NCBI RefSeq assembly: GCF_000332275.1
Contig: NZ_CM001776.1
Location: 2,500,789-2,564,788, forward strand
Source of the DNA: Synechococcus sp. PCC 7336
GTDB taxonomy: Bacteria; Cyanobacteriota; Cyanobacteriia; Thermostichales; PCC-7336
DNA length: 64,000 nt
Direction of reading: 5' to 3'
Both the position numbers and the translations under genes were made by a program. Positions 18,767 through 28,326 of the stretch are shown here, piece after piece (the stretch's first letter is position 1; each line of letters starts with the position of its first letter). Under the pieces are notes generated by a model. The model saw only the letters and a list, made by a program, of their open reading frames with translations. It made no database searches and was not told where the DNA came from.

Positions 18767-19018
18767 ACCTGAGTTCGATGGCTCTGATTGCCCTCACCCC
18801 CGGCCCCTCTCCCAAGTTTGGGAGAGGGGAGAAGCAGCCGAAAATCCTTACGGGGCCTTGTTCCCCTGCCCCCAAAGTTGGGGGTAGGGGTTAGGGGAAG
18901 GGGGCCACAGGCATCTAGACAAATGGCCAATGTTTCGGAATATGAATTTCGCCAGCAGCATCAAGTTTGGGGGAAGAGGTTAGGGGATGGGGGCCAGACA
19001 CCTGTCGAACTGGCGTTG
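18767..19018. repeat. GC-rich dispersed repeat, copy 2 (composite)
   Basis: CCTGAGTTCGATG, then CCCTCACCCCCGGCCCCTCT facing GGGAGAGGGGAGAAGCAGCC, then GGGGGTAGGGGTTAGGGG and a GGGGGCC end. A second right-hand end follows (GAAGAGGTTAGGGGATGGGG, then TGTCGAACTGGCGTTG). It resembles one element inserted beside or into another. Non-coding. Confidence 0.65.
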
Positions 19019-19114
19019 TTTAGGGGAAAATCAGTTTTTGAGGCATAGAAACACTAGATACAGCGTAATCTACTTTTGCCAAACCTTATAGACACTAGAT
19101 ATTTTATCAATGCA

Positions 19115-19172
19115 GAAAAAACCCCCAGACAGATCCGGGGGAGGAGTGGTGTGTTGAGGTGATGAATAAACC
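19115..19172 (-). ncRNA. Candidate small RNA ending in a Rho-independent terminator
   Basis: On the minus strand an 8-bp stem (CCCCCGGA, loop TCTG, TCTGGGGG) is followed by TTTTTT (19115-19141). Upstream is an unstructured stretch containing CACACCACTCCTC and, farther up, TATACT as a possible -10. The terminator lies 236 bp beyond the only nearby leftward gene, so it may end an independent short transcript of about 55-60 nt. ACTCCTC next to a terminator stem recalls the cyanobacterial sRNA Yfr1, but the full Yfr1 motif is not present. Confidence 0.35.
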
Positions 19173-19377
19173 CAGTATATCCTTGGATTTCAACAAGTGG
19201 TAGATAAAACGCAAAAATCATGCGTTGATGAGTATTTTCCCCTGGTGGAACGTACAGCCACAAATGACGTTTTAGGTCCGAAGGAAATACCGTTTAGTCC
19301 TCAACATATAGGCGATTAAATGGGATATTCTTGCCGCATAAACGCTAGATATAGAGTTGAGAGAAAGAGAGGATCCC

Positions 19378-20472
19378 TCAGGCAGTACGTACTTCGGCCA
19401 AGGGCTTCGGTAGCTGCAATTTTTCGAACAGACGCGGAAAATCGAAGGATTGCTCGATCAAATCTCGAACGCATTGCACCTTTACCTCTTCGTGCAGACG
19501 CACTTGACCGAACACCCGTTCGATCCGCTCGACTGTGGAGAGGGTATCCAGATCCACAGACAGGATGGGGATTTCCAATTCTTCTGCCCGCAGGCGAATC
19601 AGATCGGTGGGGGGAAGCTGACCGGTGAGGATCAAACAGTTCGTAGAGGTTTCTAGTGCCGCCAGTTGAATGTCGGTTCGATCGCCTCCTGTAATCACCA
19701 CTTTGTGCTCCGACTTGCGGAAGTACTTGAGGGCGGAGTTGACGTTCATCGCGCCGATGGTAATTTCTTCGACCAGCAGGTCCAATCGATCGTCGCAACA
19801 GAGCACTTCGGCATCGAGCTGATGCACGAGCTCGCCCACGCTAATGCTGCGCAAAATACGGTTAGTGGGCAGTATGCCCAATACGGCAATGCCCTGCTGC
19901 TCTAAATAGGGCACGATATGATGTTTCACTGTGTCTGTGATGTCTTCGGGGACATCGTTGAGCACGACTCCAATCAGGCGATCGCCCAAGCGATCGCGGG
20001 CGGACAATAGGGTATCCACCACCACTGCATCGGTGTAGCGAGCTAATAAGACTACCGAGGCATCTAGGGTCTCGGCCATTTGCACCAGTGATAGGTGAAA
20101 CAGTTGGCCCTCTTGCAAATCTCCCGGCCCCTCCAAGAGGGCGAGATCGGCAGCAAATTTCTCTCGATAGTTTTGCAGTTGGGGGGTGTAGTTGGTGGGA
20201 CCCGTCCGATCGACTGCCGCCAATACTGTATCTGGATCGAGGCGGGCGATGGTCGGCAGGCGAGCCTCGGCTTGCAGCCCCAGCCAATCGGCAATAAAGG
20301 TGACATCGGGGTCAACTCCGTCGCGATTGCAGTTGCCGTCCATACAAGCCGCTAAGGGCTTACCGTAGGCTACTCTCAACCCCTGCGCTTGCAGGTGGGC
20401 AGCCAGCCCCAAAATTGCAGCAGACTTACCGCTATAGGGAGCCGTCGATCCAATGAATAAAAACTGCGACAC
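19378..20472 (-). CDS. BioD-like/DRTGG-domain protein (phosphotransacetylase-like family)
   Basis: 364 residues. N-terminal P-loop domain of the dethiobiotin-synthetase type (STAPYSGKSAAILGLAAHL, near residues 9-28), continuing to LALLEGPGDLQEG and DASVVLLARYTDAVV. Then a DRTGG domain (about 210-330; ITIGAMNVNSALKYF and VVITGGDRTDIQLAAL). This pair occurs in the N-terminus of Pta enzymes and in free-standing cyanobacterial proteins; the phosphotransacetylase catalytic domain is absent here. Role unknown, probably nucleotide or ligand sensing. Confidence 0.8.
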   Translation of the reverse strand: MSQFLFIGSTAPYSGKSAAILGLAAHLQAQGLRVAYGKPLAACMDGNCNRDGVDPDVTFIADWLGLQAEARLPTIARLDPDTVLAAVDRTGPTNYTPQLQNYREKFAADLALLEGPGDLQEGQLFHLSLVQMAETLDASVVLLARYTDAVVVDTLLSARDRLGDRLIGVVLNDVPEDITDTVKHHIVPYLEQQGIAVLGILPTNRILRSISVGELVHQLDAEVLCCDDRLDLLVEEITIGAMNVNSALKYFRKSEHKVVITGGDRTDIQLAALETSTNCLILTGQLPPTDLIRLRAEELEIPILSVDLDTLSTVERIERVFGQVRLHEEVKVQCVRDLIEQSFDFPRLFEKLQLPKPLAEVRTA

Positions 20473-20902
20473 GCCTGTCTGACCCTCCTAAAACCTCATT
20501 TCTGCGCGACCAAAATGCAAACGCCAGTGGGTAACATAACGACTGCAGGCAACCGGAGCGTCACTGTTAACCGCCAAGGCTGCGGCTAATCAACGATGGG
20601 CAGCTACCTCGTACTAACGAACGACATTGAGTCAATCGCTGGCCCCACATTACCCGATTCGGTGGCAGAATAGATGGCTTTTTATGGGGTAAATCGTCAA
20701 CAGATTGCCAAAAGAGCCACGCTCGATCGCCTGCCTGCCGTCTTTCCGCCCAGCGATCGCACTCTTGCAGTGACCCAATCGGACTCAACTGCAACTTCGC
20801 GTCACTACAAAATAGAAAAAACCTAAGCCGCCACCCTTTTCAAAGGTTTGTGTACCCCCAGTGTAACGAACTTCTAGGGGCTCCGTTGTCGATTGCCCGC
20901 AC
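20473..20902. other. Intergenic region without recognisable features
   Basis: 430 bases. I see no gene, tRNA or clear terminator. It separates the leftward BioD/DRTGG gene from the end of the cpc operon. Confidence 0.5.
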
Positions 20903-21520
20903 CTAAAAACTTTCTGCAACTTTTCCCCTCGGCACCCGTTCTGCGTAGTCCTTCACTTTGACAAATTCAAACGACCCCAACTGAGAACCCCACACCTGCT
21001 CGTCGGTTTCCACATCCAGACCGCGATCGAGGCTAGTGAACCGCGTCGGGGTGATGTCGAATTTCACCACTAGATAGGTTTCTCGATCTTTGCGAGTCAC
21101 GCGACAGTTTTTGCTGGGTATGCTCTCGCCGTGAAATCCCGTTTCGGTGGGGACTAGGTTGCTCAAACAACCCGGCAGTTGGACAAAATCGGCAGCGGTC
21201 ATCTCAGCCACTTTGCTCAAATCGCGACAAGCGCCAATAAAGCGATCGCGATTGGCCAGAGCGTAGTTTTGCAACCACAGCCCCTCGTCTGTTTCGTAGA
21301 CGCGATAGGCCCCCTGGCGATAGGGATAGTCGGGATAGACATCGTAGTGCTGCTCTAGATAGAGCCCCGGACCGTCAAACACCGACCAAGGCAGGGGGCA
21401 GTGGTGAACGTGGATATTGGCAAAATAAACCGGTTGCTCCATTGCTTGAGCGATGTTGTTGAAATGACCAGCTAGGCAGCGGGTGAGTTCTAACAGTTGG
21501 GGGGACGGGCGATCGCTCAT
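20903..21520 (-). CDS. cpcT: CpcT-type phycobiliprotein lyase
   Basis: Attaches phycocyanobilin to Cys153 of beta-phycocyanin (known for CpcT). 205 residues with the family marks: LTRCLAGHFNNIAQA, FANIHVHHCPLPWSVFDGPG, YLEQHYDVYPDYPYRQGAYR, and the C-terminal FTSLDRGLDVETDEQVWGSQ. A second, more distant T-type lyase lies in the cpe operon (35763). Its position directly after cpcE-cpcF (28 bp) and downstream of cpcBA supports CpcT rather than CpeT. Confidence 0.88.
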   Translation of the reverse strand: MSDRPSPQLLELTRCLAGHFNNIAQAMEQPVYFANIHVHHCPLPWSVFDGPGLYLEQHYDVYPDYPYRQGAYRVYETDEGLWLQNYALANRDRFIGACRDLSKVAEMTAADFVQLPGCLSNLVPTETGFHGESIPSKNCRVTRKDRETYLVVKFDITPTRFTSLDRGLDVETDEQVWGSQLGSFEFVKVKDYAERVPRGKVAESF

Positions 21521-21548
21521 GATGGCGAGGATAGTGTAGAGAGGTCAA

Positions 21549-22298
21549 TCAATCGTTTGAAGGGTCGGCTTGCAGTGCAGGCGCGCTAGAAGCATTTGGA
21601 TGGCGGCGATCGGCAAACCCAGAACACTGTTGCAATTGTTGTCGGGCAAAGATCGCCCGAGCCTTGACAGCCAATTGGGAATCTTCGAGCAGCAGGCGAT
21701 CGAAGCAAGTCTGGACTTGTTGCAGGTACGCTTTCTCTGCTGCTAGGTCATCTTGACGGCGAGCCAGAGAGAAGACCTCAGCTAGCCGCTGCAACCCCAC
21801 AACTGCGGCGTAACGAACGATCCATTCCTCATCTCTAGCCTTGAGTAATAATGCCTCTAAAGCTTTCGCTTGGGCGGCGAGACGGCGATCTCCATCCGAG
21901 ATTGAGGACCACTGCACAAATCCCAACCCTCTCGTTGCGGCCCGACGGACGCTAAAAGAAAAATCGGTTGTTGCAGCATGTAATAGAATCTCTAACCCGC
22001 GCGGATCGCCGATGCCCGCTAGCGCCCGCACTGCCCAAGACCGAGCAGTGTAGTTATACCCATCCATTAACTCCAGTAACGGCACCACAGCAGGCTCGCC
22101 AATCAGTACCAAGCCATCCACAGCAGCAACCGCTGCACCGGGATTGTTGAAGCTCAGTACCTCAATCAGCGTCGGTATCGCCTCTAGCAGGCGGGCCTCT
22201 GCTAGCGCTTCCACCGCATCGAGCATGGCATCTGCAGAATCCGCCAGATCGACAGCCCGTATGAGTTCTGCACAGGTGGGGTGTTGAGACATCAGCAC
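21549..22298 (-). CDS. cpcF: Phycocyanin alpha-subunit phycocyanobilin lyase, CpcF
   Basis: HEAT-repeat partner of CpcE; together they attach phycocyanobilin to Cys84 of CpcA. About 249 residues of armadillo/HEAT helices (LLEAIPTLIEVLSFNNPGAA, VVPLLELMDGYNYTARSWAV, FSFSVRRAATRGLGFVQW). The GTG at 22298 overlaps the cpcE stop (TAGTG); an ATG at 22292 is an equally possible start. The overlap implies translational coupling with cpcE. Confidence 0.9.
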   Translation of the reverse strand: MLMSQHPTCAELIRAVDLADSADAMLDAVEALAEARLLEAIPTLIEVLSFNNPGAAVAAVDGLVLIGEPAVVPLLELMDGYNYTARSWAVRALAGIGDPRGLEILLHAATTDFSFSVRRAATRGLGFVQWSSISDGDRRLAAQAKALEALLLKARDEEWIVRYAAVVGLQRLAEVFSLARRQDDLAAEKAYLQQVQTCFDRLLLEDSQLAVKARAIFARQQLQQCSGFADRRHPNASSAPALQADPSND

Positions 22299-23134
22299 TA
22301 CAGCAAGGTATCCATCAACATCAAAATTTCTGCAGTCTGTTCGGAAACGGAGTCTGGCAGCGAATCTCCTGCCTCCCCTAAATGATTTTCCAACAATCCT
22401 TGCAGAGCAATCAGCTTCAAGCTGTTTTCCGCCAGTGTCTCTGCCACAGCAGGTGCGGCGGGGATATAGTCAGTGGCGCTTAAATCCATCAGGGCAGACC
22501 GACGCAGTTGCAGCTCGGGACCGGCCAACGCTTCAATCAGGCGATCGCCATACTGCGCTTCCCCTGTCATTTGATACAGTGCCCGTGCCGCCGCATACTG
22601 CACCCGTTCGACCGGGTGCGCCAAAAACTCGCGGATGCGATCGACTTCTCCAACGGCGTTGAGGCTGCCGAGGGCCTCTAACACCGCATCGTAAGGTTGC
22701 ACGAGATGGGGTTTTCCCGGCACAAACTGTGCCGCCTCGATGCCCCCCTCCAAAAGCTGCGCCAAGGGAGCAATGCAGTCTGCCTCCCCCAGCAGTTCTA
22801 ACGATTGCACGGCAGCTTCCCGCACGTAATAGTCCGAACAGGACAAACAGGCAATCAGATCTGGAATCGCGCGGCGATCGCCCATTTTCCCTAAAGCCCT
22901 AGCCGCATTGCGCCGCAATGGATAGCCGCCATCTTCCGTACGATCGTCCTCATCCGTCAGAGCTGCGATCGTGAGGTCAACCGCCTCGGCATCCCGAACT
23001 CGAAATCGCCCCAGCCACCAAGCCGCATAAAATCGCAGTCCTAAATCTTCCCCCTTGAGATTGGCGATCGCGCTCTCCAGGGTCAACTGTTCGGCTTCTC
23101 CCACATGCAAAGGTTCGTAAGGATCTCGTAACAT
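22298..23134 (-). CDS. cpcE: Phycocyanin alpha-subunit phycocyanobilin lyase, CpcE
   Basis: 278 residues. Typical CpcE features: LTLESAIANLKGEDLGLRFY, AAWWLGRFRV, PLRRNAARALGKMGD, KPHLVQPYDAVLEALGSL, and HPVERVQYAAARALYQMTGE. HEAT-like repeats run through the protein. Follows cpcA by about 100 bp that contain a strong hairpin with a T-run (23170-23218), so read-through from cpcBA is probably partial, giving much less lyase than phycocyanin. Confidence 0.93.
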   Translation of the reverse strand: MLRDPYEPLHVGEAEQLTLESAIANLKGEDLGLRFYAAWWLGRFRVRDAEAVDLTIAALTDEDDRTEDGGYPLRRNAARALGKMGDRRAIPDLIACLSCSDYYVREAAVQSLELLGEADCIAPLAQLLEGGIEAAQFVPGKPHLVQPYDAVLEALGSLNAVGEVDRIREFLAHPVERVQYAAARALYQMTGEAQYGDRLIEALAGPELQLRRSALMDLSATDYIPAAPAVAETLAENSLKLIALQGLLENHLGEAGDSLPDSVSEQTAEILMLMDTLL

Positions 23135-23169
23135 CGCGATTCATCTCTTGACGCGTTCGTGCGCATAGC

Positions 23170-23218
23170 AAAAAACGGGCAGGCAGCTAGCTACAAGCTT
23201 GTAACCGCTGTCTACCCG
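23170..23218 (-). terminator. Stem-loop with T-run between cpcA and cpcE
   Basis: Minus strand: CGGGTAGACAGC pairs with GCTGCCTGCCCG, with an inner palindrome TACAAGCTTGTA, and is followed by TTTTTT. Looks like an attenuator or terminator that lets a fraction of transcripts continue into cpcEFT, and may stabilise the cpcBA message end. Confidence 0.7.
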
Positions 23219-23236
23219 AACTTAAGAGCTTAAAAA

Positions 23237-23725
23237 TTAGCTCAGAGTGTTAATCGCATAATCGATGTAACCATTCGCTTCGGTTGCAGCATCGCCAGAC
23301 AAACCGTGGTTGGCTTTGATGTACTTGAGCGCCTCGACATACCAGCTGGGAGACAATTCGAAAGTACGGTTGATTTCGTCCAAACCAGCGATTAGGTAAT
23401 CATCCATCGGACCGGTACCGCCGACTACCAAGCAGTAAGTGATCATGCGGATGTAGTAGCCAATATCGCGGGAGCACTTTGCCTTGCCCGTAGGGGTAGA
23501 GGCGTAAGCAGAACCAGCCATCGTGGTGGTGAAAGGAAACTTCTGGTAAACAGCTTGAGCTGCACCTTCAGCCAAAGAATCAGCTCTAGCGGTTAAACCC
23601 TTAGCCGCTTGCATGCAAGCGGCTGCTTGCTTATAACGACCGAATGCAGACTGCATTTCGGTATTGCCCAGGAAACGGCCTTGAGAATCAGCAGCAGCAA
23701 CTGCCTCAGTCAGGGGGGTTTTCAT
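23237..23725 (-). CDS. cpcA: C-phycocyanin alpha subunit
   Basis: Light-harvesting rod biliprotein, 162 residues. [19 protein letters not shown], then [20 protein letters not shown] (Cys84 bilin site in KCSRD), then [20 protein letters not shown] and [20 protein letters not shown]. Second gene of cpcBA on the minus strand, 77 bp after cpcB. The normal length and complete chromophore site point to a functional gene. Confidence 0.98.
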   Translation of the reverse strand: MKTPLTEAVAAADSQGRFLGNTEMQSAFGRYKQAAACMQAAKGLTARADSLAEGAAQAVYQKFPFTTTMAGSAYASTPTGKAKCSRDIGYYIRMITYCLVVGGTGPMDDYLIAGLDEINRTFELSPSWYVEALKYIKANHGLSGDAATEANGYIDYAINTLS

Positions 23726-23802
23726 TGTTTAAAGATCTCCGATGCTGTTCAAAGCGTTAAGAAATGATGATTTTGAGTCTAGAACTCAGATTGATTGGCA
23801 GA

Positions 23803-24321
23803 TTAACCCACAGCATTTGCTGCTAGGTCGAAGTAGCTACCGACTTCGGACATCAAACTGGAGCAGTCACCGCGAGTCACGCCATTGGGATCGTTAGCGA
23901 GGGAGATTGCAGCAGCCTTCATTTTCTGAACGCCAACCGAAACAGAACTACCGGGGGTACCCAAAGCTAGGTAGGTTTCCCGCAAGCCGTTCAAGCAGCG
24001 ATCGTTGAGTACGCTAGCGTCGCCAGCAAAGACAGCGTAGGTCACATAGCGCAAAATGATTTCCATATCCCGCAGGCAAGCAGCCATGCGACGGCTGGTG
24101 TAAGCGTTACCACCCGGGGCAATCAGAGCGGGTTGCTCGGCGAACAGTTCGCGAGCGGCGCTAGCAACAATCTCAGAAGAGTTGCTGGTGATGCGGTTGA
24201 CGGTATCCAAACGCTTGTTGCCATCAGCAACCAGGCTGGAGAGAGCGTCTAGCTTCGCGTCAGTGAGGTATGCGCCTTTAGCGTCAGCTTCAGCGACTGC
24301 TTTAGCAAATGCGTCAAACAT
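23803..24321 (-). CDS. cpcB: C-phycocyanin beta subunit
   Basis: 172 residues: [20 protein letters not shown], then [20 protein letters not shown] (Cys82 site), [17 protein letters not shown], and [18 protein letters not shown] (Cys153 site). Both phycocyanobilin cysteines are present. First gene of cpcB-A-E-F-T. The methylatable Asn72 region ([11 protein letters not shown]) is conserved. The leader of more than 500 bp upstream separates it from pebB. Confidence 0.98.
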   Translation of the reverse strand: MFDAFAKAVAEADAKGAYLTDAKLDALSSLVADGNKRLDTVNRITSNSSEIVASAARELFAEQPALIAPGGNAYTSRRMAACLRDMEIILRYVTYAVFAGDASVLNDRCLNGLRETYLALGTPGSSVSVGVQKMKAAAISLANDPNGVTRGDCSSLMSEVGSYFDLAANAVG

Positions 24322-24850
24322 GTATTCAAGTCTCCTACTTAGCGTTTTGGTTAAGGACGATTGTCATAAGGAATTTAGACCCTGCGTTCAACAAGTCGTT
24401 ACTTTACTGAAGAAGCAGCTAAGAAATGTGAAGCAGAGTCACCATCGTCATTCTAAAGGCTCCCAGACTCCGGCTTTCGTGAAGTGTCGCACAAGTCAAC
24501 AAGACTTCACACGATCCTCTTGCAGCAGACCCAGAATCCCGAACGCCCCGGCACTGGCTTAACGCTGGTGAACCTTGGCAGCCGTGGCCTTCGACTTCTC
24601 TTTATACCGTCTGCCGGATCCCTGTCTGAGAAAAATTTTCATTTGTTTACATCTCACAATCAGTGCTCTCAAGCTGCAAACTCCTGCTGGCGATCGCGCT
24701 CCGAGCTCGTTCAACTGCACGACTTTCCTGAGAAATGGAGGGCTTTGGCCGATCGATAAGCGTCTCGATCGCGCCAAAAATAGTATCGGATTCTCGTAGA
24801 ATATTGGCTTCTCGTAGAATATTGGCTTCTCGTAGTTCGAGGGGATGAAC
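24322..24850 (-). promoter_or_regulatory. cpcB upstream/leader region
   Basis: 529 bases between pebB and cpcB, no gene. On the minus strand, GGTATAAAG near 24601-24607 is a possible -10 element. Closer to cpcB the transcript could fold at 24479-24510 (GTGAAGT/ACTTCAC). The pebB-proximal end holds an 18-bp tandem repeat (24791-24835). The promoter position is a guess. Confidence 0.4.
24791..24835. repeat. 18-bp tandem repeat, 2.5 copies, downstream of pebB
   Basis: TTCTCGTAGAATATTGGC occurs at 24791 and 24809, with a half copy (TTCTCGTAG) at 24827. Exact copies. It lies 16 bp beyond the pebB stop, upstream of cpcB. Confidence 0.9.
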
Positions 24851-25606
24851 TCAAACGGTGCAGCTCAGCTCCGGAAATTTGCGCTCTAGATCGAAGAGGA
24901 AGCCGTGGATATATTCCTCTGTCCATTCGGGGCCGTACAGGCGTGTAAACATGCCACGGGCGGGATCTTTCTCCGCTCGATAGCGCAGGTAGCGCAGTTG
25001 AGCCTGCAAAATGGCTTCTCTGCGCTCGGGGTCGGTGACGGGCTCGGCCCGATCGACAAACTCTAGATAGAGGTTGAGGTAGTCGCGGAATGCCTCAAAG
25101 ACTTGGGTTTCGACCACTGCAGTCTCTGTGGGGCGAGTCCAGAGAAATGCGGGAGAAAAAAAGGCTCGGGCCTCTGCGGGGAAGTCGCCCCCCCAACTGA
25201 GCTGTTGGCGATGGCGCTCGAAGCTGGGCATCACCGGATCGGCATATTTCTCTCGGTAAGCCGGATCGTCCCGAAAGAGTGGCTGCATATCGAGGGCGAT
25301 CAGATGTCCCCCCGGCAGCGTCACTAAGTCGCCGCCAAAGAAGGGCAAGTCGTAGTTCAACTGCGGAAAGATCACAAAGTTCAGCACCTGCAGCGCCTCT
25401 CCCCCCTGAACGTGGGCGGCCCGAATTTGGCGCAGCTTGGGGGATTGGCAGGCAAAGCTGGTGGTCAGCACTTCGGTTTGGCGCTTGCCTTTACCCGAGA
25501 CCGCCGACTTGGATTCAAACCCCTCGGGGATTGGATAGGGGGATAGGGACAATCGCTCTTGCAGAGTGGCGATCGCCCAATCGAGAAACGGTTGATAGAG
25601 AGTCAT
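24851..25606 (-). CDS. pebB: Phycoerythrobilin:ferredoxin oxidoreductase
   Basis: Reduces 15,16-dihydrobiliverdin to phycoerythrobilin with ferredoxin. 251 residues. [40 protein letters not shown], and the C-terminal [20 protein letters not shown] and [10 protein letters not shown] are PebB features. Follows pebA by 35 bp on the same strand, the usual pebAB operon; the enzymes are known to hand over dihydrobiliverdin by a close contact. Confidence 0.95.
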   Translation of the reverse strand: MTLYQPFLDWAIATLQERLSLSPYPIPEGFESKSAVSGKGKRQTEVLTTSFACQSPKLRQIRAAHVQGGEALQVLNFVIFPQLNYDLPFFGGDLVTLPGGHLIALDMQPLFRDDPAYREKYADPVMPSFERHRQQLSWGGDFPAEARAFFSPAFLWTRPTETAVVETQVFEAFRDYLNLYLEFVDRAEPVTDPERREAILQAQLRYLRYRAEKDPARGMFTRLYGPEWTEEYIHGFLFDLERKFPELSCTV

Positions 25607-25641
25607 TGAAGGTAGGGGGTCGTTGAATCGAACGGCAGGGG

Positions 25642-26379
25642 CTACGAGCGAGCGACCGCGAGCGGTCGAGCATCCTCAAACAGGAACTCGTATAGGAACC
25701 GATTGGCCCATTCGGAGCCAAAGTAGCTGCTGAATAGACCGTGGGCCGGATCCCGCTCGGCGCTGTATTGGTCGTAGCCCTTTTGGGCTTTGACGATCCG
25801 CTGAATATCTGACGGATCGGTGAGGGGCTCGGCCCGTTCGAGCATCTGCCAGTAAAACTCTAAATAGTCTTTAAACGCGTCGAAGACCTGCGTCGCAACG
25901 GTATCGGCGTCAGTTTTGGCAAATAACAAATACTTCGAGAAGTATTGGTTGGCATCGTAAAACTTCATTTCGAGATCTTGCGCGAGATCGCTGTACTTCT
26001 CTTTCAGCGATCGCAGCGGCTCGATGTATCGATGCAGATAGGCTTTGTCTCGAAACAGGGGCTGGCAGTCTAGAACCACCAGGATTTTGCTTTTGCCGAA
26101 GGATAAAAAGTCTACCCCCAGCAGCGGAATATCGTACTGATGATTGGGGTAGATGACGCTATTGAAGACCTGAGCGGCTGCCCCTGCATCGATGTAGGTA
26201 TAGCGAATCTTGCGCAGTTGCGGGCATTCGTAACACCAGCTTTGGATGGTGGCAGTATGTTTGCCGCGATCGCTAATATTGCCCTCTAGTCCGGCAGGGA
26301 TGGGTCGGCTGCGCAGATCGAACTGCTGGAAGATCGACTCTTCTAGGTGCTTTAAGAAAGGCTTATACATACCAGGCAA
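25642..26379 (-). CDS. pebA: 15,16-dihydrobiliverdin:ferredoxin oxidoreductase
   Basis: First step from biliverdin IX-alpha towards phycoerythrobilin. 245 residues with [80 protein letters not shown] and [10 protein letters not shown], as in PebA. The aspartate of the catalytic region (GVDF) is retained. An ATG at 26370 (MYKPF) is an alternative start. First gene of pebAB. Confidence 0.95.
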   Translation of the reverse strand: MPGMYKPFLKHLEESIFQQFDLRSRPIPAGLEGNISDRGKHTATIQSWCYECPQLRKIRYTYIDAGAAAQVFNSVIYPNHQYDIPLLGVDFLSFGKSKILVVLDCQPLFRDKAYLHRYIEPLRSLKEKYSDLAQDLEMKFYDANQYFSKYLLFAKTDADTVATQVFDAFKDYLEFYWQMLERAEPLTDPSDIQRIVKAQKGYDQYSAERDPAHGLFSSYFGSEWANRFLYEFLFEDARPLAVARS

Positions 26380-26528
26380 TCTGTATCGCGATAGTTCCCA
26401 AGATAGGGGACGCCCTCGATCGCAACTGAGGGGCTAACTGACAAAGCAACAAACTGTAACGAATGTCAGAAGCTCTCTATTGTGCCTCGGCAAGTTGAGT
26501 GGAGTAGCGGTTCGGGATGGAGATCGCC

Positions 26529-27101
26529 TCAAGGGAGAATGACTGGGATGGGCTGCTGGCGATCGGCAATCATGCGCTCCAACATCTTGCGAGAGACACA
26601 GCGCCGCTCCGAACAATAGGCCATCATGTTGACGCCATTCATCATGCGCACGGTGCTGACCCGTACCCGAAAATCATCGGTGATAAACCAAGCGCGCTCT
26701 TGTCCTTGGTGGTTGTCATAATCGGTCGTAATGGTCAGCAGGCCATCATCCGCAAACTGATAGCGACCCACCACCGGTATGCCTTCCACATAACCCACAT
26801 CCCTTAAAATTCGGCCCGAGCGCAAATCTTCCCCATTGGGCACCGAGACCAAAACTGCAGCATTGTCGGGATCGAGCTCTCGCGGGTCCAGATTGACTTT
26901 CCAGCTAAACGCCGCACCGCCTGTGGCTAGTGCCGGATCGACATTCTGTTGCTTGCAAATGGCGATCGCCCTCTCATCCTCAGGGGCGATCGCCCTTACC
27001 GTAATGTTCGATTCTCCCGATTCGTCTTCTGTCGAATCGAAGTGGTGAACGCTGCGTTGGATATACCAGGTGCCTTCGCTCTTGCGAAAGAACTCAGTCA
27101 T
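26529..27101 (-). CDS. CpcS/CpcU-type phycobiliprotein lyase
   Basis: S/U-type (lipocalin-fold) bilin lyase of 190 residues from ATG 27101; the ATG at 27140 adds 13 residues without family character. MTEFFRKSEGTWYIQRSVHH, then GRILRDVGYVEGIPVVGRY and WFITDDFRVRVSTVRMMNGV are typical. These proteins attach bilins to the conserved Cys82-type site of beta subunits and allophycocyanin. One of three S-type paralogues in the window; the sequence most resembles the CpcU-like branch, but I am unsure of the subclass. Confidence 0.85.
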   Translation of the reverse strand: MTEFFRKSEGTWYIQRSVHHFDSTEDESGESNITVRAIAPEDERAIAICKQQNVDPALATGGAAFSWKVNLDPRELDPDNAAVLVSVPNGEDLRSGRILRDVGYVEGIPVVGRYQFADDGLLTITTDYDNHQGQERAWFITDDFRVRVSTVRMMNGVNMMAYCSERRCVSRKMLERMIADRQQPIPVILP

Positions 27102-27257
27102 GGTTGTGGGGGGGTGGAAGGTCACAGACGTAATCCTCAAATGTGCGAACGTTCGCTGGATCGAGCTGGGAGGCGATCGGTTAGGGCTTTGTTTTGGCCT
27201 GCCAGAAACCTTAGAATGACCGCATTCGAGTCTATCTATAAGTTAGCTACCTTAACA

Positions 27258-28115
27258 ATGACGAGTTTTACCGTAAGGGATAGCCTGCGCTCCGCCGCTG
27301 AAGTGGCGGCCTCAGCTCATCGGGGTGAGAGTTTGGCAGAGGCTCACTTATCAGGCATCGATTTGAGCGGGGTCGATCTCTATCGAGGCAATCTGAGGGG
27401 GGCCAATCTGAGTCGAGCCAATTTGGAGCAGACCGGACTGACCAATGCCAATCTGAGTGGGGCCAAGTTGCTGGGCAGCAATCTCAAAGGGGTCGATTTG
27501 CGCGGAGCCAATTTAGCTGGGGCCGATTTTACCGGAGCCAACCTAGAAGGGGCATATTTAAATCGAGCCAATATTTGCGGGGCCAATTTCAGCGAGGCCA
27601 ACTTGAGTGAAGCCAAGTTGGTGGCGGCCTTATACGACGATCGCACCATTTGGTTGGAGGGGTTTCGGTACCCAACTTCTGGCGCTGTGGGACCGGGGGC
27701 AGTGCTCAACGGCGCTTATCTCAACACAGCCAACTTGAGGGGGGCCAACCTGCGCGGCATTCGGTTGTTGGGAGCCTATTTGAGCGGGGCCGATCTAACC
27801 GGAGCAGATTTGACGGACGCCTCGATGAGTGGAGCGAATTTGCAGCGGGCCTTTTTGACGGGGGCCTGTCTGAGAAATGCACGCCTGTGCAATGCCGAAC
27901 TGCAGTTGGTGGATTTTCGCGGGGCGGATCTGACTGGGGCGGATTTCTCGGATGTGGTGAGCTTGGCGGGGGCAGATTTCACCCTCGCGGTTGGGCTGGA
28001 CGAGGCAACGCGGGCAGAGATCCTGGGGCGCAAGCCAACTGAGATTACTACCTGGAATTCATATACGCGATCGAACACCAAAGCTAGCCTGCAGGAGAAT
28101 AGGCCCGAGGAATAG
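27258..28115 (+). CDS. Pentapeptide-repeat protein
   Basis: 285 residues from ATG 27258; the open frame extends upstream to 26949 but is antisense to the lyase gene. Residues about 30-120 and 155-245 are uninterrupted A(D/N)LXX repeats (LSGIDLSGVDLYRGNLRGAN and so on), which fold as a right-handed quadrilateral beta-helix. A non-repeat loop (ALYDDRTIWLEGFRYPTSGA) splits the helix; YDDRTIW followed by FRYP is common in cyanobacterial members. Function unknown. Confidence 0.9.
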   Translation: MTSFTVRDSLRSAAEVAASAHRGESLAEAHLSGIDLSGVDLYRGNLRGANLSRANLEQTGLTNANLSGAKLLGSNLKGVDLRGANLAGADFTGANLEGAYLNRANICGANFSEANLSEAKLVAALYDDRTIWLEGFRYPTSGAVGPGAVLNGAYLNTANLRGANLRGIRLLGAYLSGADLTGADLTDASMSGANLQRAFLTGACLRNARLCNAELQLVDFRGADLTGADFSDVVSLAGADFTLAVGLDEATRAEILGRKPTEITTWNSYTRSNTKASLQENRPEE

Positions 28116-28326
28116 TTTAGTTGAGAGGCGATCGGCGGAGAAACATTGGCCTTGCCTTGAGAGGCACATACGCCGTCGATGCGAAAAGCGGTCTCTTTGA
28201 CTTCAATCGCGTCAAATTTGTCGGGGACCCGCAGATTAATAACATACCGATTGGACCACTCAATGCTTGAAAAATTCTTCGGCCGAGCGGTGCTCTATTT
28301 GAACTTAAGTTCCGAAGCGATCGCCT

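Noticed and set aside
19115-19172. Confident naming as Yfr1
   Set aside because: The exact ACUCCUCACAC core is missing; only parts occur in a different order.
20567-20794. Minus-strand open frame in the gap before cpcT
   Set aside because: No codon or domain pattern; composition looks like random open frame in GC-rich DNA.
26949-27257. Extension of the pentapeptide-repeat gene
   Set aside because: It lies opposite the S-type lyase start, and the repeat protein begins naturally at 27258.
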